Positions 1-6,210 of a DNA stretch of 8,977 bases are shown here, in pieces. Location: positions 1-8,977 of the forward strand of contig WGCB01000413.1 in NCBI GenBank assembly GCA_015494005.1. The letters run 5' to 3'. The translations under genes were made by a program, and so were the position numbers. A model generated the notes under the pieces. It did no database searches. It was not told where the DNA came from and saw only the letters and a program-made list of their open reading frames with translations. The stretch's first letter is position 1, and each line of letters begins with the position of its first letter. The stretch comes from Caldilineaceae bacterium (lineage in GTDB: Bacteria; Chloroflexota; Anaerolineae; Caldilineales; Caldilineaceae).

Positions 1-799
1 ACTCGTCGTCCGGCCCCTGGATGGCCAGACGGCGCACGTGATCCCCGCCCTTGCAGCGCTGCCAGGTGTCCTGGTTTTCCACGTAGAGGGCCAGCTGCTG
101 GGCCCGCCAGTAGGCCGCCTCCGGCCCGTCCATCTCCGGGGTGGCCAGCTCCTCCGCCACCGGGGCCGGGATCTCCTCCGCTGGCAGCCGCCAGCTTGCG
201 CCCCACAGATGCTGCTCCGCCGCGTAGAGCTTCAGCCAGGCCTGGGTCTCCGGGCTCAGATCCGCCACCAGCCAGTGGTCCAGGAAGAGGATGCGCCGGG
301 TCAGCGCGCTGTGGCTGAGCTGGGGCTCCGGGCCGGTCCAGGGAGCCTTGCCCAGGGGAAAGCGGGCCTCGTAGGCCAGGCGGATGGCCAGGGCCTGGCT
401 GGTGTCCCGCTCCTCCAGGGCCCGGCGCACCCGGTCCATGGCCTGGGCTTTCTCTCGCTCCAGCTGCTCCCGGTAGATGGCCAGGAAGGGCTGGGCCTTC
501 TCCGTGACCCTCAGCCTGGGATCCCGGATCAGGGTCTCGTCCCCTTTCTGGATCACCTTATCCTCCGGCCCGGCCTTGGGCTCCAGCCAGCCCTGCTTCA
601 GGAAGAGGGAGATGGTCTGCTCGTAGGAGCGGGGCAGGGCTCGCTCCCAGGGGCGTCGTTCCGCCGCCGAGTGGAGGGGGCGGGGCGACTGGAACTGGCT
701 CAGCAGGTCGATCTGGGCGTAGTCGGCCAGCTCGTCGGAGCGGGCCAGGGCCTCGCCGTCCAGTTGGGTCCGGGAAAAGAGCTTGCGCAGGAGGTTCAT
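1..799 (-). CDS. Unrecognised cytosolic protein, N-terminal 266 residues (3' end outside window)
   Basis: An open frame reads leftward from an ATG at 799-797 to the window edge with no stop, giving 266 residues. It begins MNLLRKLFSRTQLDG and is rich in Leu, Arg, Glu and Ala, with no signal peptide or membrane segment. Visible parts are a mostly helical N-terminal half, a highly charged stretch around residues 95-135 (EQLEREKAQAMDRVRRALEE) that could be a long helix, and Trp-rich patches around residues 174-203. The last visible residues (CKGGDHVRRLAIQGPDDE) contain a single Cys and a His; a metal site could follow outside the window, but that is a guess. Only a weak Shine-Dalgarno (AGGAT) precedes the ATG. 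The codon use matches its neighbours and I see no stop or frameshift. I do not recognise the family. It is transcribed in the same direction as the sigma/anti-sigma pair to its right but seems to have its own promoter (864-893). Confidence 0.75.
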   Translation of the reverse strand, partial: MNLLRKLFSRTQLDGEALARSDELADYAQIDLLSQFQSPRPLHSAAERRPWERALPRSYEQTISLFLKQGWLEPKAGPEDKVIQKGDETLIRDPRLRVTEKAQPFLAIYREQLEREKAQAMDRVRRALEERDTSQALAIRLAYEARFPLGKAPWTGPEPQLSHSALTRRILFLDHWLVADLSPETQAWLKLYAAEQHLWGASWRLPAEEIPAPVAEELATPEMDGPEAAYWRAQQLALYVENQDTWQRCKGGDHVRRLAIQGPDDE

Positions 800-863
800 G
801 GCGCGAATCCTGAAAGTGGGCGCAGTTTGGAAAAGGAAGCCGGTTGGGGAAGCGTGCGGACGG

Positions 864-893
864 ATTGTAGCACAGCGGGCCGGGGCTCGTCCA
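864..893 (-). promoter_or_regulatory. Probable housekeeping promoter for the leftward partial gene
   Basis: Read on the minus strand, TGGACG (893-888) lies 18 bp before TACAAT (869-864). The second hexamer is preceded by TGC, giving an extended -10 of the form TG-N-TACAAT. The -35 matches TTGACA at four of six positions. The start would fall near 857, leaving a leader of about 58 nt before the ATG at 799. The GCTA sequence at the -10 also occurs at the two better promoters in this window (2666-2694 and 2836-2864), which supports the call. Confidence 0.45.
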
Positions 894-912
894 GAGAAAA
901 TCAGCCGGCCCC

Positions 913-955
913 AAAACACCGGAAGCGGCGTCCCGGTTCGAGAGCGCCGCTTCCG
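913..955 (-). terminator. Hairpin, possible terminator of the leftward sigma/anti-sigma operon
   Basis: Bases 920-930 and 945-955 form a perfect 11-bp stem (left arm CGGAAGCGGCG) around a 14-nt loop. Read on the minus strand, the stem is followed by GGTGTTTTGG, so there is only a 4-T run two to three bases past the stem. That is a weak version of an intrinsic terminator. It lies about 150 nt past the anti-sigma stop and before the promoter of the next leftward gene, where a terminator is expected. It could instead be a stabilising 3' stem-loop. Confidence 0.45.
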
Positions 956-976
956 ATGCACAAAGGAGGAGGAAGA

Positions 977-1018
977 ATGCATCTGTATGCTACCCCAGGC
1001 CGGGGCAGGGGGCCGTAA
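977..1018 (+). other. 13-codon ORF with strong Shine-Dalgarno (possible small protein or leader peptide)
   Basis: ATG at 977-979 opens a 13-residue frame (MHLYATPGRGRGP) ending in TAA at 1016-1018. It is preceded by AAAGGAGGAGGAAGA, one of the strongest Shine-Dalgarno sequences in the window, at good spacing. It sits in an otherwise gene-free gap between two leftward units, so it is not simply a shadow of a gene on the other strand. I see no good plus-strand promoter before it, and the Gly/Arg-rich end is what random GC-rich DNA would give. It may be a small gene, a decayed gene start, or chance purine richness. Confidence 0.2.
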
Positions 1019-1105
1019 CGCCTCTTACCAACTATCCGGGACGTGTGGGATGGGAATGCAAGGGAAAGATGCCACCTTCTGCGGAGGGAAGGGGCCCAGG
1101 GAACA

Positions 1106-1477
1106 TTAATTTTCGCTGGCGGGGTCGTTCGGGGCGGAGGCCTCCGGGGAGGTGCCCGAGGAGGCTTCCGGGTCGCTGCTGTGCTGCTTTGCCCGCTGCA
1201 GGAGATCGCTCAGCTCGAAGCGCCGCCAGAGCCGCTCCTCCACCTCCGCGGGGAGCTCGGTCTGGCTGTTGCCCAGGGTGTGGTAGAGGCTGATGGTCTT
1301 GCGCAGGGTGTCCACCACGATGCGGCAGTTGTGGCACTCGGCCATGTGCTGCTCCAGCTCCGCGCAGAGCTCTGGGGCCAGCTCCCCGTCGATGAAGTCG
1401 GAGAGCTGCTCCAGGTAGCCGCAATCCGTTTCCTGGCTGGCTTGGGCCTCTGGATTGGCCTGGCCTGTGGTGCTCAT
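1106..1477 (-). CDS. Soluble zinc-finger anti-sigma factor (ZAS type)
   Basis: A 123-residue protein that should bind the sigma factor encoded just upstream and hold it inactive in the cytosol until a signal disturbs its zinc site. The sequence shows the anti-sigma zinc motif His-x3-Cys-x2-Cys (H44, C48, C51; HMAECHNC). An upstream Cys (C19) is well placed as fourth ligand, and the usual LSDFIDGEL helix lies between (residues 25-33). There is no membrane segment. The C-terminal third (from about residue 95) is a Ser/Pro/Glu/Asp-rich tail that looks disordered. The start is secure: AAAGGAG lies 6 nt before the ATG, and the ATG overlaps the sigma stop by 4 bp (ATGA), so the two are translationally coupled. 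In known soluble members (RsrA, ChrR) this zinc site senses thiol-oxidative or singlet-oxygen stress. That role is only inferred here. Confidence 0.88.
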   Translation of the reverse strand: MSTTGQANPEAQASQETDCGYLEQLSDFIDGELAPELCAELEQHMAECHNCRIVVDTLRKTISLYHTLGNSQTELPAEVEERLWRRFELSDLLQRAKQHSSDPEASSGTSPEASAPNDPASEN

Positions 1478-2166
1478 GATCGCTCCTTTGCTTCCCCGTG
1501 CTCAGATGCCGCCTGGCCATCGTTGGAATTGGCCCCGGCGTTCCCCTGGATCCCGAACTCCTCCAGGGCGATGTGGGGATTCTGGCTCAGGATCTCCCGC
1601 AGCTGGAGGCGAGCCCGGTGCAGCCGCACCTTGGCCGCGGAGGTGCTGATCCCCAGGGCCTGGGCGGTCTCCGCCGTGCTCAGCCCCTGGACATCCCGCA
1701 GGAGGAAGACGGCCCGCAGGGGCTCGCTCAGCTCCAGCAAGGCTGTCTCCAGGGCCTCCTGGAGCTCGCCGGAGAGGGCCACCTGCTCCAGATCCGGCTG
1801 CCACTCCACCAGGGTCTTGGGCAGGGCCAGGTCGTTCTCGTCCAGCTCCTGGTCCAAGGAGACGGTGGGCTTGCGCTTGCGGATGTGCATGAGCGCGGCG
1901 TTGGTGGCGATACGGTAGAGCCAGGTGCCCAGGCTGCTCCGCCCCTCGAACTGGTCGATCTTGTCGCAGGCCTTGATGAAGGTCTCCTGGAGGATCTCCT
2001 CCGCCTCGTCCTGGTCGCCCAACATGCGCAGCCCCAGGGCATAGATGCGGCCAGCGTAGCGTTTCAGCATGCAGGCGCAGGCGTGGGGATCCTGGCGTCG
2101 CAGGCCCTGGAGGAGCTCTTCCTCGTCCTTGTAGACGTCCAGGTCGATGGGCAGCAGTTCGGTCAC
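1474..2166 (-). CDS. ECF-family RNA polymerase sigma factor (first cassette)
   Basis: A 230-residue extracytoplasmic-function (sigma-70 family group 4) sigma factor that would direct RNA polymerase to a small stress regulon. Region 2 spans about residues 30-98, with DEAEEILQETFIKA and then GTWLYRIATNAALMHIRKRK, the usual -10 recognition signature. Region 4 spans about 137-190, with LSEPLRAVFLLRDVQGLSTAETAQALGIS and a helix-turn-helix ending VRLHRARLQLREIL that would read the -35. An acidic linker joins them. The C-terminal tail of about 38 residues is longer than the minimal family form and low in complexity. The start is GTG at 2166-2164, because an in-frame TAG lies a few codons upstream and no ATG intervenes; the ribosome site is weak (GAGAG). 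The stop overlaps the start of the anti-sigma gene. A TGTAAC-type ECF promoter sits directly upstream, suggesting autoregulation. Confidence 0.93.
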   Translation of the reverse strand: MTELLPIDLDVYKDEEELLQGLRRQDPHACACMLKRYAGRIYALGLRMLGDQDEAEEILQETFIKACDKIDQFEGRSSLGTWLYRIATNAALMHIRKRKPTVSLDQELDENDLALPKTLVEWQPDLEQVALSGELQEALETALLELSEPLRAVFLLRDVQGLSTAETAQALGISTSAAKVRLHRARLQLREILSQNPHIALEEFGIQGNAGANSNDGQAASEHGEAKERS

Positions 2167-2188
2167 GATGGCGATCGCTCTCGTCTAG

Positions 2189-2217
2189 TAGATTCCCCGG
2201 GCCGAGGAAACGTTACA
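2189..2217 (-). promoter_or_regulatory. Putative ECF-type promoter of the first sigma gene (TGTAAC-17-AATCTA)
   Basis: On the minus strand, TGTAAC (2217-2212) is followed after 17 bp by AATCTA (2194-2189), about 22 bp before the GTG start. The extended -35 region reads CCTGTAACGTTTC. Thirteen of these bases, with one purine change, recur before the second sigma gene at 7409-7421. A TGTAAC -35 is typical of several ECF sigma groups (for example Bacillus SigX and SigW types). The predicted start near 2182 would leave a leader of about 16 nt. Confidence 0.5.
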
Positions 2218-2232
2218 GGAAGCACGGTGGGG

Positions 2233-2658
2233 TCAACGAAAAGGCTGGCGCTCCGGGCGCAGGTGGGGCAGGGCAATGACCACCGCAGCCAGGCAGGTGG
2301 CGAAGAGGGCGATGAGCAGCACTCGGCCCACCAGGCTCAGGTGGACCAGCTCCTTCTGTAGGTAGGCGGCCAGGAGAACCCCGGCCACCAGGCCGTTGCT
2401 GATCAACAGGGTGATCACCGAGGCCAGGCGCACGTCCTGTTCCCGGGCGGCGAACCAGAAGCCCACGCCCATGCCCAGCAGGCTGGATCCGGCCAGGCGA
2501 GCAGGCCAGGCCGGTTCTGGCGCCACGAATCCCCAGCCGGTGAGGAGATCCGCCGGGTAGATGAGGAGCAGGAGGCCCAGGCCGATCCCCACCAGCAGGC
2601 TGTCGATGCGCATGATCAAGCGCAGGGCACGATAGTAGTCGGTGTACGAGTAAGCCAT
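2233..2658 (-). CDS. Small four-helix integral membrane protein of unknown function
   Basis: A 141-residue protein that is mostly membrane. Likely helices lie at about residues 19-37, 54-71, 79-100 and 107-130. The N-terminus MAYSYTDYYRALRLIMRID is short, tyrosine-rich and probably cytosolic, and the C-terminal tail is basic (HLRPERQPFR). A charged loop near residues 71-77 (AREQDVR) follows the second helix. There is no signal peptide and there are no catalytic motifs, and I do not recognise the family. The ATG at 2658 is supported by a near-consensus promoter whose predicted start falls on or next to the ATG, and there is no Shine-Dalgarno, so translation is probably leaderless. It lies 66 bp upstream of the sigma gene on the same strand, so read-through into the sigma operon is possible, but that gene also has its own ECF-type promoter. 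A functional link to it is unproven. Confidence 0.75.
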   Translation of the reverse strand: MAYSYTDYYRALRLIMRIDSLLVGIGLGLLLLIYPADLLTGWGFVAPEPAWPARLAGSSLLGMGVGFWFAAREQDVRLASVITLLISNGLVAGVLLAAYLQKELVHLSLVGRVLLIALFATCLAAVVIALPHLRPERQPFR

Positions 2659-2665
2659 GGGCTGG

Positions 2666-2694
2666 AGTATAGCAAATTTCTGGGGTTTTGTCAG
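2666..2694 (-). promoter_or_regulatory. Housekeeping promoter of the membrane protein gene, leaderless arrangement
   Basis: On the minus strand, CTGACA (2694-2689) is followed after exactly 17 bp by TATACT (2671-2666): five of six matches at -35 and five of six at -10. Only seven bases (CCAGCCC) separate the -10 from the ATG at 2658, so transcription should begin at or within a base or two of the start codon. No ribosome-binding sequence fits in that space. Confidence 0.7.
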
Positions 2695-2835
2695 AAAGAC
2701 CCGGTTTTTGGGCGCGCCGCGCTAGGGGGATGAGTTCGGTGGACACGGGGCATGTCCTGTCCTTCAGCGGACAGACGCCCCTTCCCAGGCTCTCGTCGTC
2801 CCGGAGCGGGGATGCAGGAAAAGCGCCAAATGTGT

Positions 2836-2864
2836 TTGACATGCTCTGGCCAAATCGCTATACT
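2836..2864 (+). promoter_or_regulatory. Strong housekeeping promoter of the peptide ABC importer operon
   Basis: TTGACA (2836-2841) and TATACT (2859-2864) are separated by exactly 17 bp, with a perfect -35 and five of six matches at -10. The -10 context GCTATACT is identical to that of the divergent promoter 170 bp to the left. The start should fall near 2871, about 296 nt before the GTG of the binding-protein gene. No other gene of either strand is credible here, so the binding-protein gene is the likely target. Confidence 0.72.
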
Positions 2865-2870
2865 GGCTTT

Positions 2871-3167
2871 AAATTCCCCCTGGATGACATCCGTATTCTT
2901 CCTCGTCGTTCCCTGGGCTGCTTTCGCCAGCAGAGCGCCCGGTGGACGTATCCTGATCTGGGTAACCATCGTTGCCACGCATGCTTGAACTCACCCGGCT
3001 CTGTCTCCCGATGCAGTCGGCCTGCGGCCGGCCAGCAGAAGTCCGCCCCAACATCCATTCGTCGTCCCACAGTTTCCAGGCCGAGCGGCGCGGCCACACC
3101 GTTTCTTCGCTACCCCGTTCTTTCCAAACCAATCTCGTCCCAGCCCAATGAAATCAGGAGGAAGACC
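2871..3167 (+). promoter_or_regulatory. Long 5' untranslated leader of the importer operon
   Basis: About 296 nt lie between the predicted transcription start and the GTG at 3168. The stretch is pyrimidine-rich and C-rich on the plus strand. It has a modest stem (CTGCT/AGCAG near 2920-2935) and a GGCC-rich self-complementary patch near 3019-3034. A binding-protein reading frame continues upstream through it, but the residues look like random GC-rich translation. I recognise no known riboswitch or T-box. The ribosome site is AGGAGG at 3156-3161, 6 nt before the GTG. Confidence 0.4.
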
Positions 3168-4946
3168 GTGAACAAACTACGCAGTTGGTCGGTTTTGTGG
3201 ATCATCCTGGTGGCAGCCGCCCTGACGCTGACCGCTTGCCCGGCCGCGTCCCCGGCGCCATCCGGAGAGCAGGCGGCGCCCGCCGAGGAAGCCGCTCCCG
3301 CCGAGGAAGCGGCCCCCGCGGAGGAGGCCGCCCCGGCCCAGGAGATGAAGCAGATCGTCTATGCCCTCTACCAGGAGCCCGAGATCCTGAACCCCTACAT
3401 CGCCACCCAGACCGCCGCAGGTGAGGTCAACAGCATGGTGGTGGAGGGGCTGCTGGGTGTGGACCCGGACGGCAACTTCTACCCGGCCCTGGCCACGGAG
3501 GTGCCCAGCGTGGAGAACGGCATGGTCTCCGAGGACGGCATGACCGTGACCTACAACCTGCGGGAGGGCGTGGTCTGGTCCGACGGCGAGCCCTTCACCT
3601 GCGACGACGTGGTCTTCACCTGGGAGGCCATCACCAATCCGGAGAGCGGCGCGGTGAGCACCACGGGCTACGACAAGATCGAGTCCGTCACCTGCGACGG
3701 GGACTACAAGGTCACTGTCCAGTACAGCGAGTTCTACGCCCCCTACCTGACCTTGTTCGGCGCCATCATGCCCCGGCACGCCACCGGCGATCCCGCGGAC
3801 ATGCAGAACTGGGACTACAACTGGGACGGTCTGCTGGGCACGGGCCCCTTCGTCCTCACCGAGTGGGTCTCTGGCGATCACATCACCCTGGTGAAGAACG
3901 AGAAGTATCGAGGCTATCCGGATCTGCCCAAGGCGGACCAGATCATCGTGCGCATCATCCCCAGTCGGGAAGTGGGCAAGGCCCTCATCACCTCGGGCGA
4001 GATCGACATCCTCTGGGATCTGACCGAGGCGGACGTGCCCGAGTTCGAGGCCAACCCGGACGTGACCGTGAACAAGCGCCCCAGCCCGGGCACGGAGCGT
4101 CTGCTCCTGAACCTGGCTGACCCCACCCTGGACGCCACGGACGATCCCATCAACAACCCCCATCCGCTGCTGGGTGATGTGCGGGTGCGCAACGCCATCG
4201 AGCTGGGCATCGACAAGCAGTTCATCGTGGACGAGCTCCTCTTCGGCGCCACCACCGTAGGCACCAGCGAGCTGAACATCGGCTGGCCCAAGTGCGACAT
4301 CCCGGCTTCCCCGTACGATCCCGAGGGGGCGAAAGCCCTGCTGGAGGAGGCCGGCTTCACGGATGAGGACGGCGATGGCGTGCGGGAATGCCACGGCTGC
4401 GCCAACGCCGAGGAAGGCACTCCCCTGCGCCTGAAGCTCCAGACCACCACCGGCAACCAGCTCCGGGAAGAGGCCGAGCAGCTCCTCATCGAGATGATGA
4501 GCGAGATCGGCGTGGAGTTCTACATCGAGAACGTGCCCAGCTCCGAGCTCTTCGGCTCCTGGGCCAGCGGCGCCTTCCGCAAGCATGGCAACTTCGACAT
4601 CCTGATGTACACCACCAGCGGCGGCGTGGATCCCCAGGCCCACATGTACGGCTACTTCCACAAGGACAGCATGCCCACGGAGGCCAACGGGGGTCGCGGC
4701 TTCAACTACAGCCGCTGGGTCAACGACCGGGCCAGCGAGGCCCTGGATCGGGCTGGCTCCGTGCCGGATCTGGCCGAGCGCAAGGCGGCCTACCAGGTGG
4801 TCTGTGAGGAGATCGCCAAGGACGATCCCCACATCTACCTGTACGACCGCTCGGACGTGCACCTGAGCCGCTCGAACATCGTGGGCTTCGACGTGAATCC
4901 CTGGGACAACCAGACCTGGAACGCGGAGATGTGGGACAAGCAGTAA
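3168..4946 (+). CDS. Peptide/nickel-type ABC importer substrate-binding lipoprotein (SBP family 5, OppA/DppA-like)
   Basis: A 592-residue extracytoplasmic solute-binding protein that captures oligopeptides or similar ligands for the two permeases encoded next. The N-terminus is a lipoprotein signal: basic MNKLR, a hydrophobic core, then lipobox LTAC with C24 as the lipidated Cys. Residues 36-59 are a flexible tether of four AAPAEE-like hexapeptides. The family 5 fold follows, beginning YALYQEPEILNPYIATQ and with the signature YNLREGVVWSDGEPFTCDDV near residues 128-147. A Dx(D)xDG loop (D399, D401, D403) is usual in this family, and a CxxC (C408, C411) follows it directly. The start is GTG at 3168 because AGGAGG lies 6 nt upstream and the signal peptide begins there; the frame stays open to 2688, but that extension is not protein-like. 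The ligand cannot be told from sequence, and family 5 also includes nickel, heme and sugar-oligomer binders. Confidence 0.92.
   Translation: MNKLRSWSVLWIILVAAALTLTACPAASPAPSGEQAAPAEEAAPAEEAAPAEEAAPAQEMKQIVYALYQEPEILNPYIATQTAAGEVNSMVVEGLLGVDPDGNFYPALATEVPSVENGMVSEDGMTVTYNLREGVVWSDGEPFTCDDVVFTWEAITNPESGAVSTTGYDKIESVTCDGDYKVTVQYSEFYAPYLTLFGAIMPRHATGDPADMQNWDYNWDGLLGTGPFVLTEWVSGDHITLVKNEKYRGYPDLPKADQIIVRIIPSREVGKALITSGEIDILWDLTEADVPEFEANPDVTVNKRPSPGTERLLLNLADPTLDATDDPINNPHPLLGDVRVRNAIELGIDKQFIVDELLFGATTVGTSELNIGWPKCDIPASPYDPEGAKALLEEAGFTDEDGDGVRECHGCANAEEGTPLRLKLQTTTGNQLREEAEQLLIEMMSEIGVEFYIENVPSSELFGSWASGAFRKHGNFDILMYTTSGGVDPQAHMYGYFHKDSMPTEANGGRGFNYSRWVNDRASEALDRAGSVPDLAERKAAYQVVCEEIAKDDPHIYLYDRSDVHLSRSNIVGFDVNPWDNQTWNAEMWDKQ
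3273..3344 (+). repeat. Four tandem 18-bp units encoding AAPAEE tether
   Basis: Four in-frame 18-bp units encode AAPAEE, AAPAEE, AAPAEE and AAPAQE just after the lipidated Cys of the binding protein. Third codon positions differ between units (for example GCGGCGCCC, GCCGCTCCC, GCGGCCCCC). The protein repeat has therefore been kept while the DNA has drifted, which suggests selection for a tether rather than a recent slippage event. The unit number is likely variable between strains. Confidence 0.85.
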
Positions 4947-4956
4947 CGTGACCCGT

Positions 4957-5042
4957 CCTGCTGGCCAGGCTCCCGGCCCAGCAGGCTGACAACCAGGACC
5001 AGAATCGGGTTGGGGATCGGAAGTGCACCGATCCCCAACCCG
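4957..5042 (+). other. Tandem stem-loops between binding-protein and permease genes
   Basis: Two hairpins fill the 173-bp gap after the binding-protein stop. The first pairs CCTGCTGG (4957-4964) with CCAGCAGG (4978-4985), an 8-bp stem. The second is a perfect 15-bp stem, 5006-5020 with 5028-5042 (arm CGGGTTGGGGATCGG), around the 7-nt loop AAGTGCA. No T-run follows. This fits partial termination or a 3' stabiliser that yields more binding protein than permease, a known arrangement in importer operons; the role here is inferred. Confidence 0.6.
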
Positions 5043-5119
5043 CCCGATGTCCTTCGTGTCTCCGCTTTCTCGTCCGCCTTGCTGCCGTCAATCCCTGTGC
5101 TGTCCGGAGGTCTTTTCCG

Positions 5120-6142
5120 GTGACATCCTACATCATCCGGCGCCTGCTTCAGGCCATCCCCCTGCTCTTTCTCATCAGCTTCATCGTCTTCGTGCTCATC
5201 TCCCTGGCCCCGGGCGGCCCCATGTCCGCCTTCGAGGAGAACCCCAACCTGACCCCTGAGGACCTGGCCCGCCTGGAGGAACAGCTGGGCCTGAACAAGC
5301 CCATCCACGAGCGCTACCTGGCCTGGATCAGCCGCATCCTGGTGGGGGACTGGGGCTACAGCAACGCCACCCGGCGGCCGGTCCTGACGGAGATCGGGGA
5401 TCGCCTGCCCAACACCCTGCAGCTCATGGTGATCTCCTTCATCGTCACCATCCTGCTGGCCATCCCCATCGGCATCATCTCCGCGCTGAAACAGTACTCC
5501 GTCTTCGATCACGTGGCCACCTTCCTGGCCTTCGTGGGGCAGGCTGTGCCCATCTTCTGGTTCGGACTGATCCTGATCATCGTCTTCAACGTCTGGCTGA
5601 ACAACCCGGTCAGCCCCTCCAGCGGTTTCTCCTGGTCCCATCTCTGGGACTGCGGGGACTGCAAGCCCCTCATGCCCGGCGGCGGCATGGCGCCCTACGG
5701 CGTGGACAACCCGACCCTGGGCCAGCGCATCCAGCACCTGATCCTGCCGGTGACCATGCTGGCCCTCTTCGGCACTGGCACCTACACCCGCTACATGCGG
5801 GGGCAGATGCTGGAGGTGATCCACCTGGACTACGTGCGCACGGCCCGGGCCAAAGGGCTGAACGAGCTCCAGGTCATCCTCCGCCACGCCCTGAAGAACG
5901 CCCTCACCCCGGTGATCACCATCATGGCCCTGCAGCTGCCTGGCCTCTTCGGCGGCGCCCTCTTCACGGAGACCATCTTCTCCTGGCCCGGCATGGGACG
6001 GCTCTTCTTCCGTTCCGCCCAGCGGGTGGACTATCCCCTGCTCATGGGCATCGTGATGATCAACGCCTCCCTGATCATCCTCTTCAACCTGTTGGCAGAC
6101 ATCACCTACGCGGTGCTGGATCCCCGGGTCCGCTACGACTGA
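5120..6142 (+). CDS. ABC importer permease, DppB/OppB family
   Basis: A 340-residue inner-membrane permease that forms half of the transport channel for the peptide importer. The N-terminus MTSYIIRRLLQAIPLLFLIS is the family's typical first helix, followed by the GGPMSAFEENPNLTPEDLARLEEQLGLNKP-like extracytoplasmic segment. About six helices are visible, ending YAVLDPRVRYD, the family's usual C-terminus. The ATPase-contacting EAA loop begins near D237 (DYVRTARAKGLNELQVILRH). A periplasmic loop at residues 170-200 carries a CxxC (C178, C181). The start is GTG at 5120, with GGAGG 9 nt upstream. It lies 173 bp after the binding-protein gene and 68 bp before the partner permease. The length is normal for the family. 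Confidence 0.93.
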   Translation: MTSYIIRRLLQAIPLLFLISFIVFVLISLAPGGPMSAFEENPNLTPEDLARLEEQLGLNKPIHERYLAWISRILVGDWGYSNATRRPVLTEIGDRLPNTLQLMVISFIVTILLAIPIGIISALKQYSVFDHVATFLAFVGQAVPIFWFGLILIIVFNVWLNNPVSPSSGFSWSHLWDCGDCKPLMPGGGMAPYGVDNPTLGQRIQHLILPVTMLALFGTGTYTRYMRGQMLEVIHLDYVRTARAKGLNELQVILRHALKNALTPVITIMALQLPGLFGGALFTETIFSWPGMGRLFFRSAQRVDYPLLMGIVMINASLIILFNLLADITYAVLDPRVRYD

Positions 6143-6210
6143 GCGGGCCGCAACTGGGCTTCCTCGGCATGGCCGCCACTTCCGGAAACGTTCCAAAAAG
6201 CGGAGAACCA

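Noticed and set aside
38..1018. 326-residue plus-strand frame across the partial gene and the following gap
   Set aside because: It is antisense to the 266-residue leftward frame, low in complexity (Leu, Gly, Gln) and crosses a promoter and hairpin. Only its last 13 codons have a ribosome site and are listed separately.
2688..3167. Upstream in-frame extension of the binding-protein gene to an ATG at 2688
   Set aside because: The added 160 residues look like random GC-rich translation, they would put the signal peptide inside the protein, and the promoter at 2836-2864 lies within the extension. AGGAGG and the lipoprotein signal fix the start at GTG 3168.
3148..3171. Seven-codon upstream ORF (MKSGGRP) whose TGA overlaps the GTG start of the binding-protein gene
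   Set aside because: It contains the AGGAGG site itself and has no ribosome site of its own, so translational coupling is unlikely; the overlap is probably chance.
3177..4862. 561-residue minus-strand open frame opposite the binding-protein gene
   Set aside because: It is rich in Val, Gly, His and Leu with no domain signature, and lies wholly opposite a clear family 5 protein. Long antisense frames are expected in GC-rich genes.
6179..6195. GGAACGTTTCC on the minus strand, resembling an ECF -35 element
   Set aside because: It points antisense into the DppB-like permease, has no T-TA hexamer at 17 bp, and differs from the TGTAAC sites before the sigma genes.
6169..6210. Earlier ATG for the DppC-like permease at 6169
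   Set aside because: No ribosome site precedes it, whereas GGAG sits 5 nt before ATG 6211. The 14 extra residues add nothing typical of the family.
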